Below, one piece after another: positions 15,355 through 23,156 of a stretch of DNA of 64,000 bases. Source of the stretch: Chryseobacterium paridis (GTDB lineage: Bacteria > Bacteroidota > Bacteroidia > Flavobacteriales > Weeksellaceae); contig NZ_JAENHK010000010.1 in assembly GCF_016595215.1 (NCBI RefSeq), forward strand, positions 496,001 to 560,000, given 5' to 3'. How positions within the stretch are numbered: position 1 is the stretch's first letter; each line of letters begins with the position of its first letter. Below the pieces are notes generated by a model that had not been told where the DNA came from, ran no database searches, and saw nothing but the letters and a program-made list of their open reading frames with translations. Both the position numbers and the translations under genes were made by a program.

Positions 15355-17757
15355 ATTCCTAAGTGGTTTTCCATTTTGTAACATATACTGAATTCTCTCT
15401 AAAGTCTTTCTTTCTCCACAAAGCTGTAAGAAAGTTTCTCTTTCAAGGTTCAATAGGTATTGTTCAGTCACTACAGTTTCTTCGGAAAGGTTTCCGCCTA
15501 CCATTACATTAGCTAGTTTATCTGCAATTTTCTTGTCATGGGCAGAGATATAATTTCCGGTTAGCATTTGATCTGTTCCTACGTAGAACATTCCTAAAGC
15601 ATCTTTTCCTAAGACTTTTACTTTTTGCTCGATAGGTTGAGTGTACCCTTGCTCTGCTAATAATTTTGCAATCTTTTTAGCTTCTGCAATCTGTCTGTTT
15701 TTGCTCACAGAAACAATATCTTTTCCTTTTTCAAGAATTCCCATATCGTAGGCTTCATACGCAGATGTTGCTACTTTACCCATTGCAATGTTCATGAATG
15801 CCTCACGAAGTCTGTTGTTTTTAACATCATCACTGTGGAATTCTCTTGAAGTTCTTAGGGTTAGTTCTTTAGTACCACCACCACCAGGAATTACACCAAC
15901 TCCGGTTTCTACTAAACCGATATAAGTTTCTGCAGCAGCAACAACTCTGTCAGCGTGCATTGTCATTTCGCAACCACCACCAAGAGTCATTCCGTGAGGG
16001 GCTACAACAACAGGGATTGAAGAGTAACGTACTCTCATCATGGATTTCTGGAAATAAGCGATTGCCATATTCAGATCATCCCAATCCTGCTCGATAGCCA
16101 TCATCAAGATCATTGCTAAATTAGCTCCTACAGAGAAGTTAGCACCCTGATTTCCGATTACCAGACCATCATATTCTTTTTCAGCTAAATCAATAGCTCT
16201 GTTCAATCCATCAAGGACCTCGCCTCCAAGAGAGTTCATTTTAGAACGGATCTCAAAGTTGATAATTCCATCTCCAAGATCTTCGATAGCAGCACCTGAA
16301 TTGCTCCAAAGTGTTTTATTTTTTCTGATGTTATCCAGGATGATGAAAGCGTCCTGACCTGGGATATTGTTATAGTTTCCTGAATTTTTATCGTAATAGA
16401 TGCTTTGTCCCTCATCACTTACTTTGTAGAAAGTTCCTCCTTTTTCTGCCAATGTTTTAGCCCAATCAGAAACTTCATATCCTGCATCTTTTGCAAGTTC
16501 GGCACCTTTTTGAATACCTACAGCATCCCAGATTTCAAATGGACCATTTTCCCATCCGAAACCAGCTCTCATAGCATCATCAATTTTATAGATGTCATCA
16601 GAGATCTCAGGAACTTTATGCGATACATAAGCGAATAGTGCTCCTAATGATTTTCTGTATAATTCTCCTGCTTTATCTTTTCCACCGATAAGAACTTTAA
16701 ATCTGTCGATTGGTTTGTCGATGCTCTTGGTTAATTCCAGCGTTGGGAAAGAAGATTTTCCTTGAAGCTCATACTCTAAAGTATCAAGGTTTAAACCGTG
16801 AATTTCAGATTTTCCATCTGCTGTTTTTACTTTCTTGTAGAATCCTTGTTGTGTTTTAGAACCCAACCATTTGTTATCCATCATCTTCTGGATATACCCA
16901 GGTAATGCAAAAACATCATTGAAGTCATTCGCTTCTGCGCCACTTTGACGAACTCCATTAGCTACCATAACCAATGTGTCCAGACCTACAACGTCAGCTG
17001 TTCTGAAAGTCGCAGATTTTGGACGACCGATTACCGGACCTGTTAATTTATCGACATCAGAAACATTCAATCCTAATTTCTGAACGTTATGAAGAAGATC
17101 CATCATAGAGAAAACTCCGATTCTGTTGGCGATGAATGCTGGAGTGTCTTTTGCTAAAACGGTTGTTTTACCTAAGAATTTAGCTCCATAATTCATATAG
17201 AAATCTATAATTTCAGGTGCTGTATCGTTTGTTGGGATAATCTCTAATAGAGGAAGGTATCTTACAGGGTTAAAGAAGTGGGTTCCCGCAAAGTATTTTT
17301 TGAAATCATCACTTCTTCCCTCTACTAAGAAATGAATAGGAATTCCGGATGTATTAGAAGAAATTAATGTTCCCGGTTTTCTGAATTGTTCAATTTTTTC
17401 ATAAACTGATTTTTTGATGTCAAGTCTCTCAACAACAACTTCAATAATCCAGTCAGTATTTTTTATTTTCTGTAAATCATCATCAAAGTTTCCTACTTTT
17501 ATTCTATCTGCAAATTTTGGAGAATAGAGTAGTGCAGGGCTGGCTTTTTTCAGTTTTTCAAAGTTTTCAGCAGCGATTCTGTTTCTTACTGCTTTATCAT
17601 CTTTTGTCAAACCTTTTTTTTGCTCTGCTTCAGTTAATTCGAAAGGAACAATATCCAAAAGCAAAACTTCTACACCAATATTGGCGAAGTGAGCTGCGAT
17701 ACCGCTTCCCATGATTCCTGAACCAAGAACCGTTACATGTTTGATTCTTCTTTTCAT
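15352..17757 (-). CDS. fadN: 3-hydroxyacyl-CoA dehydrogenase / enoyl-CoA hydratase (FadN type)
   Basis: This bifunctional enzyme hydrates enoyl-CoA and oxidises the resulting 3-hydroxyacyl-CoA with NAD. The 801 residues have the dehydrogenase first, with Rossmann loop GSGIMGSGIAAHFA near residue 12, SSNTSGIPI, GTHFFNPVRYLPLLE and the C-terminal helical domain. The hydratase part follows, with NQGANFSVGANL and HGMTLGGGCEMTMHADR. That order is the reverse of E. coli FadB and the same as Bacillus FadN. It is the first enzyme gene of the operon, 62 bases after the MarR-type regulator gene. Its stop codon lies within a short tandem repeat. Confidence 0.94.
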   Translation of the reverse strand: MKRRIKHVTVLGSGIMGSGIAAHFANIGVEVLLLDIVPFELTEAEQKKGLTKDDKAVRNRIAAENFEKLKKASPALLYSPKFADRIKVGNFDDDLQKIKNTDWIIEVVVERLDIKKSVYEKIEQFRKPGTLISSNTSGIPIHFLVEGRSDDFKKYFAGTHFFNPVRYLPLLEIIPTNDTAPEIIDFYMNYGAKFLGKTTVLAKDTPAFIANRIGVFSMMDLLHNVQKLGLNVSDVDKLTGPVIGRPKSATFRTADVVGLDTLVMVANGVRQSGAEANDFNDVFALPGYIQKMMDNKWLGSKTQQGFYKKVKTADGKSEIHGLNLDTLEYELQGKSSFPTLELTKSIDKPIDRFKVLIGGKDKAGELYRKSLGALFAYVSHKVPEISDDIYKIDDAMRAGFGWENGPFEIWDAVGIQKGAELAKDAGYEVSDWAKTLAEKGGTFYKVSDEGQSIYYDKNSGNYNNIPGQDAFIILDNIRKNKTLWSNSGAAIEDLGDGIINFEIRSKMNSLGGEVLDGLNRAIDLAEKEYDGLVIGNQGANFSVGANLAMILMMAIEQDWDDLNMAIAYFQKSMMRVRYSSIPVVVAPHGMTLGGGCEMTMHADRVVAAAETYIGLVETGVGVIPGGGGTKELTLRTSREFHSDDVKNNRLREAFMNIAMGKVATSAYEAYDMGILEKGKDIVSVSKNRQIAEAKKIAKLLAEQGYTQPIEQKVKVLGKDALGMFYVGTDQMLTGNYISAHDKKIADKLANVMVGGNLSEETVVTEQYLLNLERETFLQLCGERKTLERIQYMLQNGKPLRN

Positions 17758-17819
17758 CTGTAAACTATTTATTATTTATTTTTATTTTGTCAGATGTAAC
17801 CTTTCGGTTTCTCTTCAAT

Positions 17820-18272
17820 TTATTTTCTGTTATTTAAATCGTTGGCTATTTTCATGATTTCATGCATAACCTCTTTGAAGGTTTCCAATTTTTCTGGAGC
17901 AATTTTCTCCATTACCCTTTTATTAAAGCTTACAACAACTTCCTTTGAAAGATTTCGGGAGTTTAGCCCTTTATCAGTAAGTTTTATAATGACTTCTCTC
18001 TTATCGGTAGTCGTCTTTTCTTTATAGATATATCCATTGTCTTCTAACAATTTTATTATCCTTGTTAAAGAGGTGGGTTCAATGGCCATTTTGGGGCCTA
18101 AATTGGTACTTCTTGTCCCCTCTTTGGGATCTATTTTCAGAAGTGTGAGCGCTTGAACGGCTGTAGAATCGTGCTCCTGAGCGAGTTCTGTGTACATTTT
18201 CGACACAGCTAACCAGGTCTGTTTTAAGACCAGATCTACATTTTCTATTTTTTCCTTGTTATTATCCATCAT
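17820..18272 (-). CDS. MarR-family regulator of the fad operon
   Basis: This 150-residue winged-helix protein has an N-terminal dimerisation helix (NVDLVLKQTWLAVSKMY), a recognition region with MAIEPTSLTRIIKLLEDNGYIY, the wing KEKTTTDKREVIIKLTDKG and a C-terminal helix. It is the first gene of the beta-oxidation operon and lies directly behind two palindromes that look like its operators. By analogy with other repressors of fatty-acid degradation it probably senses acyl-CoA or a fatty acid, but the ligand is inference. Bacillus uses a TetR-family repressor (FadR) for the equivalent fadNAE operon, so the regulator type differs here. Confidence 0.9.
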   Translation of the reverse strand: MMDNNKEKIENVDLVLKQTWLAVSKMYTELAQEHDSTAVQALTLLKIDPKEGTRSTNLGPKMAIEPTSLTRIIKLLEDNGYIYKEKTTTDKREVIIKLTDKGLNSRNLSKEVVVSFNKRVMEKIAPEKLETFKEVMHEIMKIANDLNNRK

Positions 18273-18294
18273 TTTTGTGGTAATAGGTTTTTAT

Positions 18295-18329
18295 CAAATT
18301 TAGTAAATATTATGCATGCATAGTATTTA
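18295..18329 (-). promoter_or_regulatory. fad operon promoter with overlapping operator 1
   Basis: On the minus strand TAAATTTG (18302 to 18295) fits the -7 consensus. The 26-bp palindrome at 18304-18329, centred on TATGCATGCATA and with one mismatched pair, starts two bases upstream of it. It fills the -7/-33 spacer and the -33 position, where a bound repressor would exclude RNA polymerase. The leader to the regulator ATG would be about 15-20 bases. Confidence 0.7.
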
Positions 18330-18389
18330 TTAACGTTAAAATTTGTTAACAATCTGATAGTAAACTAATTAAATTGTATGATTAGCATA

Positions 18390-18409
18390 ATACTATGCAT
18401 GCATAGTAT
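18390..18409. promoter_or_regulatory. Perfect 20-bp palindrome, operator 2
   Basis: ATACTATGCATGCATAGTAT is its own exact reverse complement. It matches operator 1 at all but one position of the 20-bp core. The two centres are 83 bp apart, about eight helical turns, which suits cooperative binding or looping by a MarR dimer. Confidence 0.7.
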
Positions 18410-18435
18410 GTGAAATAAACAAGAAAAACTTAGTA

Positions 18436-19359
18436 TTAATGAATGTTTGTGATGTAATTGATGATTTCTTCGAAAGATTCACATTGTTGTTTTGAGTTAT
18501 GATGAGAAATCAACCAAAAGCTATTCTGGAACTCAAATTGAAAGGAGGAAAGGTCTTTTTGAAAGTTTTTTTGAAGGAGTGAATACAGCATTTCCTTATG
18601 GATAGGAGGTGCAACGATTTCTGGAGCTACAAAACTCTCATTTACTTGAAATAATGATACGTTAATCAATTCTTCATGCTGAAGAAGTACATCTTCAACA
18701 ATACCAGAATATAATTGATTGTCTTTTACATACCATATTTTGTCAGCGAACTCCTTTGCCAAACGCCAGTCGTGGGAGGAAAACAAAATAAGTTTATTTT
18801 GTTCTTTTGCCAATTTACGAAGTGTTTTAAGGATAATGATTTTGTTTTTTTCATCGAGATGAGTAGTAGGCTCATCCAGAATGATAATAGGCGAATTTTG
18901 GGTTAAAGCCCTTCCAATAAATGCCTTTTGAAGATTTCCATCAGAAAGGTTTTTAAGGAGGACATGCTTATATTGATCTAAAGCCAGTTCACTTATAATA
19001 TGCGAAACTTCCTCACGATCCTCTTTTTTTAATTCAAAATAATAAGGGTAATAAATATATTTACCTAGAGAAATAAGATCTTCAACCGTATAGTTTTGAG
19101 GTATCACAGCTTTTGAAAAGACAACAGCAATATTTTCGGCAATCTCTTTTACGGAAAGATGTTTTACGTTCTTATGATTAATAAAGATCTCTCCTCCTAA
19201 TAAAGACGTTTGATGAAGGATCGATTTTATTAAAGTTGTTTTACCTACACCATTGTTTCCAATCAATAAGCATACATCTCCTAAATTCAGATTAGCGATT
19301 ACATCTGAAATTAGGGTCGTATTATATCCTATGTTGGCTTGTTTAATTTGTAGGTGCAT
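18436..19359 (-). CDS. ABC transporter ATP-binding protein (FecE/BtuD type)
   Basis: This is the ATPase of an importer for a siderophore, haem or cobalamin-like compound. In its 307 residues, Walker A is GNNGVGKTT (34-42), the signature is LSDGN (138-142) instead of LSGGQ, Walker B is IIILDEP (158-164), and the switch histidine is His196 in FSSHDW. Variants beginning LSDG are familiar in this family. The last roughly 80 residues form an extension with no recognised domain. The matching FecCD permease lies upstream on the same strand, separated by a small membrane-protein gene and an inverted repeat. No substrate-binding lipoprotein gene is nearby. Confidence 0.88.
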   Translation of the reverse strand: MHLQIKQANIGYNTTLISDVIANLNLGDVCLLIGNNGVGKTTLIKSILHQTSLLGGEIFINHKNVKHLSVKEIAENIAVVFSKAVIPQNYTVEDLISLGKYIYYPYYFELKKEDREEVSHIISELALDQYKHVLLKNLSDGNLQKAFIGRALTQNSPIIILDEPTTHLDEKNKIIILKTLRKLAKEQNKLILFSSHDWRLAKEFADKIWYVKDNQLYSGIVEDVLLQHEELINVSLFQVNESFVAPEIVAPPIHKEMLYSLLQKNFQKDLSSFQFEFQNSFWLISHHNSKQQCESFEEIINYITNIH

Positions 19360-19366
19360 ATTTTAT

Positions 19367-19651
19367 TTAATAAATCATTATTAAAAATAGAATGAGTGGT
19401 ATGATGCTAAAGATTAAATATAAAAATTTATTTTCTTTTACTTTCAGTAAAGTATAAATAGCTAAAATAAGTGAACCCCAAAAGCATAGTGGTAATGCAA
19501 CTATAAAATAATAATTATGTCCCATAGAATAAATCCAATGTAATTCCATATTAAATCTAAACATCTTAGATAATTCTAAAAAAATAATGCCACAAACAAA
19601 TAAAAGGATGTGTATAACAATTAATTGTTTTAGGGATATTTTTATATTCAT
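19367..19651 (-). CDS. Small hypothetical membrane protein
   Basis: The 94-residue protein has three strongly hydrophobic segments (about residues 9-30, 45-67 and 74-94) and few charged residues. I recognise no family. Its stop lies seven bases before the start of the ATPase gene, so the two are probably translated from one message. It could be an accessory subunit of the importer, but nothing in the sequence demonstrates this. Confidence 0.65.
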   Translation of the reverse strand: MNIKISLKQLIVIHILLFVCGIIFLELSKMFRFNMELHWIYSMGHNYYFIVALPLCFWGSLILAIYTLLKVKENKFLYLIFSIIPLILFLIMIY

Positions 19652-19680
19652 TAAGTTTCTTTGTTTCTCTATAATGTTTA

Positions 19681-19750
19681 GTTTAGATTCTTTCAGAATG
19701 ACAAATGATGGTGAATAACGTGGTCTTTGTCATTCCGTAGGAATCTAAAC
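19681..19750. repeat. 70-bp imperfect inverted repeat
   Basis: The 25-base arms at 19681-19705 and 19726-19750 match at 22 of 25 positions (outer GTTTAGATTC / GAATCTAAAC, inner GAATGACAAA / TTTGTCATTC), with a 20-base loop. It lies between the FecCD permease gene and the small membrane-protein gene. It looks like a dispersed palindromic element, and as RNA it would form a long hairpin within the operon. Confidence 0.75.
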
Positions 19751-19827
19751 CTCGTTTTAAATTATAAAATCCATGCTTCAGACATTTCAATTCTTTTTGC
19801 GTCTTTGCGATTAACCAATTAGACCGA

Positions 19828-20799
19828 TCATACTTTATTCTGTTTCAAAAGCATTACAAGAATAACAGGAATCCCAAATATAGAACTTATAACATTCAGT
19901 GGAATATGGCTTTTCTCTGCTGCAATTGAAAACAACAACATAATAAGCATTCCCAGCATCATATTTAATATCCATTGTTGCCATAGTTTTGCCGGATTAT
20001 AAATTAATCTGCAAAAATGAGGAACGATAATTCCTATAAATAAGATTGGTCCTAAAAATGCCGTAATAGAAGCAGATAGGAGAGAAGAGGCAATGATTAT
20101 TAATAACTTCAAATGGTGTAAGTTTACGCCTAAGCTTTGTGCATACGAGTTTCCCAGTGAATTTCCAATTAAAGGTTTAATAGTTTTAAAAGATATGAAT
20201 GAACCTATCAAAACCAAAACGATCAAAACAAGGATCTGATTTCTGGTAACCATATTATTCGCACCAAAAGACCATAGTATATAATTCTTTAGGCTTTGGT
20301 TTTCAGCATATAGCTGAAGCAGTGATACAATTGCTCCTGCTAAAGCAGAAACCAGAAAACCAAAAATGATCAGGTATGATTTATCCTGAAATTTATTGGA
20401 AATGGATAACAGAACCATCATTAGCAATAAACTTCCGATAATTGCCGATAGGCTAAGAAAACTATTTTGCAAAAATTCAGGAATCTGAATATCGTGGGAG
20501 AATAGAATGTAAAATGAAACAGATAAACTTGCTACAGAGGTGATCCCTAATATATCAGGTCCAGCCAATGGATTTTGGAAATACTCCTGCATAAGAAACC
20601 CCGAAGTAGGAATAGAAATCCCTGCAAGAAGCATTACTAATACCCGATTAATACGAATATCTGCAATCTGGCTATTGGGTGAGCTGTAAAAGAAGTCCTG
20701 TAATTCTAAGCTTAAAAATCCTGTATTCATGTTAATAATCGCGGAAAGAATAATTGCGATTATCAATAATGAACACAGGATTTTAAATTTTTTTGACAT
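19828..20799 (-). CDS. FecCD-family importer permease
   Basis: This 323-residue inner-membrane permease of the iron-siderophore/cobalamin class has about nine or ten TM segments. Family landmarks are RINRVLVMLLAGISIPTSGFLMQ, NPLAGPDILGITSVAS and the coupling region FIGIIVPHFCRLI, with which the ATPase interacts. It starts 25 bases after the stop of the TlpA-like gene, so the two are probably co-transcribed. The ATPase gene follows only after a gap containing a 70-bp inverted repeat and a small membrane-protein gene. The substrate cannot be deduced from the sequence. Confidence 0.92.
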   Translation of the reverse strand: MSKKFKILCSLLIIAIILSAIINMNTGFLSLELQDFFYSSPNSQIADIRINRVLVMLLAGISIPTSGFLMQEYFQNPLAGPDILGITSVASLSVSFYILFSHDIQIPEFLQNSFLSLSAIIGSLLLMMVLLSISNKFQDKSYLIIFGFLVSALAGAIVSLLQLYAENQSLKNYILWSFGANNMVTRNQILVLIVLVLIGSFISFKTIKPLIGNSLGNSYAQSLGVNLHHLKLLIIIASSLLSASITAFLGPILFIGIIVPHFCRLIYNPAKLWQQWILNMMLGMLIMLLFSIAAEKSHIPLNVISSIFGIPVILVMLLKQNKV

Positions 20800-20824
20800 T
20801 ATTCAGAAATAATTCTGTAAGATT

Positions 20825-21388
20825 TTATTTTAAGAAAGAATCGATTTTAGAATTTAAAAGTTCTTCACTCATCATTCCTAAAAATTCATCTGTTTTAGCA
20901 CCTTTTCTCATATAAGTAAATGGAATAGAGCCGCCATCCCATTGCTTGAAATTTTTGGGAAAGAAATTCGGATCCAGTTTTTTCCCATCTAATAAGACAA
21001 TATTTTTTGCAAGATCATTTTCTGTAGCAAATTTCTTAACTGAGGTATTCCATTCAGCCTGATCGTCAAGATTAACGAAGGTAAATTTGACAGGTTTCCC
21101 TTTTAGTTCTTCCATCTTTTTCTTGAAATGAGGGATTTCTTTCATACAAGGTCCACACCAGGTCGCAAAAAAGTTGGTTACATATAAAGTGTCATTATTT
21201 TTAGCAAGATAATCCCCAATATTTTCAGGAGAAACTTCTTTAGATATATAGGCAGAACTTCCAGAACCACTATTTTCTATTACAGAAACTGAATCCTTAG
21301 GCATTGTAGTATCTGTTGTGCTCTGGTTTTCTTTTTTACAACTAGACAGGGCAATAAGAACAAGGGCTGATAAAATGATCTTCTTCAT
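20825..21388 (-). CDS. TlpA-family thioredoxin-like lipoprotein
   Basis: The 187-residue protein has a lipoprotein signal (LSSC, Cys17), a Ser/Thr-rich linker and a thioredoxin fold. The redox pair is Cys78-Gly-Pro-Cys81 in FATWCGPCMKEIPHFKKKM. The conserved cis-proline region is near GSIPFTYM. Such envelope proteins reduce or exchange disulfides, often for cytochrome c maturation or oxidative defence. Here the gene precedes an FecCD permease, so a role in handling the imported compound is possible. Its start is only 29 bases from the divergent reductase gene. Confidence 0.9.
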   Translation of the reverse strand: MKKIILSALVLIALSSCKKENQSTTDTTMPKDSVSVIENSGSGSSAYISKEVSPENIGDYLAKNNDTLYVTNFFATWCGPCMKEIPHFKKKMEELKGKPVKFTFVNLDDQAEWNTSVKKFATENDLAKNIVLLDGKKLDPNFFPKNFKQWDGGSIPFTYMRKGAKTDEFLGMMSEELLNSKIDSFLK

Positions 21389-21399
21389 AATTATTTTAG

Positions 21400-21407
21400 T
21401 ATTTTTG
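21400..21407 (+). promoter_or_regulatory. -7 element of the PaaE-like gene
   Basis: TATTTTTG fits TAnnTTTG and lies ten bases before the ATG at 21418. This implies an almost leaderless mRNA. The divergent tlpA-like gene shares this 29-base gap. Confidence 0.4.
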
Positions 21408-21417
21408 ATTTTGAAGT

Positions 21418-22542
21418 ATGGAACAACAAATCTATAAAGGGAAACTTACAACGTTTCATTGGTTAAAAATAGCGAAAAAGGAAGAACTGACCAAAAATAC
21501 TTTTTCTCTGGAGTTCGAGATTCCAGCGAGTTTACAAGATCATTTTATATTTGAAGCAGGTCAGTTTGTAAGTATTAAATTTCAATCTCATGGTGAAGAT
21601 ATTATTAATGATTATTCAATGACTTCTGCTCCGTATGAGAAAAAAATTAGTTTAGGGATAAAAATAAATTCTTCAGAAGGAGCTACATCAGAGTTGTTTA
21701 CAAATTATAATGTAGGAGATGAATTATTAGTGAGTGAACCTGGTGGTCGCTTTACTTTAGGATCTAAGCCCAGTGAGTTCAGGACGATCATTGGTTTTGC
21801 CGCAGGAATTGGCATAACTCCAATTTTAAGTCACTTTAAAAATATTCTTCATAATGAGCCGAGGACAAGACTATTCCTGTTTTTTGGAAATAAAAACTCT
21901 GAGGAATTAATTTATAGAGATCTACTGGATAATCTTGCGAGGATACATGGTGATCGGTTACAAATATTTTATTTCTTTTCACAGGAAAAAACAGGAGATC
22001 AATTTTTCTATGGAAGGCTTGATGCTAAAAAATTGAACTTAATCATCAATCAGATTTTGCACCTTGACGACACAGATGAGGAATCTACCATCTGGGATGC
22101 AGTAGATGAAGTTCTGATATGTGGCAAAGGTGAGATGATTAAGACACTTGCCAATGCATGTTATCACCATGGAATCCCGAAAAAGAATATTCATTTTGAA
22201 CTTTTTGAAGAGTTTAATGATGACATTTATCCTATAGAAAAAGAATTTCCATTAATTGAAAATGTGGAAATAGATTTCAAAATGTTGGGACAAAGTTATA
22301 AAACCGAGCTTCCTGATAATAAGGAAAAAATTCTACAACAACTATTGATGCAAAAATTTCCGGTTCCATATTCTTGTAAATCCGGAATTTGTGGCAGCTG
22401 CGAATGCTATCTCGAAGAAGGAGAGGTTGAAATCTTAGAGAATGAATACTTAACTGAAAAAGAAGAATCACAAGGTAAAATATTAGCTTGTATGTCTATA
22501 GCGAAAACTAAGAAAATAAAGCTTAACTTTGATTTCATTTGA
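21418..22542 (+). CDS. Ferredoxin-NADP reductase with C-terminal 2Fe-2S domain (PaaE-like)
   Basis: This 374-residue electron-transfer protein has three parts: a flavin-binding barrel (FEAGQFVSIKF, DYSMTSAPYE), an NAD(P)-binding domain (GFAAGIGITPILS, LFFGNKNSEELIYRD, LICGKGEM) and a plant-type ferredoxin domain whose cluster ligands are Cys320, Cys325, Cys328 and Cys358. The order matches PaaE, the reductase of phenylacetyl-CoA epoxidase, and related oxygenase reductases. No paaABCD genes are present here, so the oxygenase partner is unknown. The next gene starts within its stop codon. Confidence 0.85.
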   Translation: MEQQIYKGKLTTFHWLKIAKKEELTKNTFSLEFEIPASLQDHFIFEAGQFVSIKFQSHGEDIINDYSMTSAPYEKKISLGIKINSSEGATSELFTNYNVGDELLVSEPGGRFTLGSKPSEFRTIIGFAAGIGITPILSHFKNILHNEPRTRLFLFFGNKNSEELIYRDLLDNLARIHGDRLQIFYFFSQEKTGDQFFYGRLDAKKLNLIINQILHLDDTDEESTIWDAVDEVLICGKGEMIKTLANACYHHGIPKKNIHFELFEEFNDDIYPIEKEFPLIENVEIDFKMLGQSYKTELPDNKEKILQQLLMQKFPVPYSCKSGICGSCECYLEEGEVEILENEYLTEKEESQGKILACMSIAKTKKIKLNFDFI

Positions 22543-23156
22543 GAGCTGTAAGAAACATATTTAATCTTGTTTTATTATCAATAGAAATTGGGATTCTAGT
22601 GGTGTGTCTTGCCAATGCTTGGGTCTTTGCACTTACTAACGGTAGGACCTATACCAAAATTTCAAAAATACCACCCCGGGAAGTTGCCTTGGTTTTAGGG
22701 ACTTCTCCTAAAATGAAATCTGGTCTTTCTAATCCTTATTTTACTAAAAGAATGGATGCTACGGCTTTACTTTATCATCACGGGAAAATTAGAAAAATAA
22801 TTGTAAGTGGTGAAAAGAGTAAGGGGTATAATGAACCCAAAGCAATGAAGAACTACTTGGTTTATCAGGAAGGGGTTCCTGAAGAAATCATTATAGAAGA
22901 TCCGAAAGGTTTCAATACCTACAAGAGTATTTTACGTTGTAAAGATGTATACAGGAAAAATAACATTATCATTGTATCTCAGGGGTTTCATAATCTAAGA
23001 GCATTATTTTTTGCCCGAAATAACAATATGAATGCATTAGGATTTGATGCACAAGATGTAAGTAAGCCTGAAAGTTACTACAGAAACCAATTTAGAGAAA
23101 TATTCGCCAGAATGATTGCTGTAGTTTATTTTTTGTTGGGAATTTCTCCTGATTAG
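22539..23156 (+). CDS. SanA/YdcF-like DUF218 membrane protein
   Basis: This 205-residue protein has one N-terminal TM segment (about 8-31) followed by a DUF218 domain: EVALVLGTSPKMKSG, NPYFTKRMDATALLYHHGKIRKIIVSG, NEPKAMKNYLV and IIVSQGFHNLRALFFAR. E. coli SanA affects the envelope barrier to vancomycin; the biochemical activity of the family is unclear. The start is TTG at 22539, overlapping the TGA of the reductase gene by four bases, and no better start is available. Translational coupling is therefore likely. Its end overlaps the convergent tamL gene by four bases. Confidence 0.85.
   Translation: MRAVRNIFNLVLLSIEIGILVVCLANAWVFALTNGRTYTKISKIPPREVALVLGTSPKMKSGLSNPYFTKRMDATALLYHHGKIRKIIVSGEKSKGYNEPKAMKNYLVYQEGVPEEIIIEDPKGFNTYKSILRCKDVYRKNNIIIVSQGFHNLRALFFARNNNMNALGFDAQDVSKPESYYRNQFREIFARMIAVVYFLLGISPD

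Noticed and set aside
18304..18409. The two TATGCATGCATA palindromes as a minimal CRISPR or repeat array
   Set aside because: There are only two copies, palindromic, unevenly extended, with promoter sequence between them and no cas genes. They are better read as operators.
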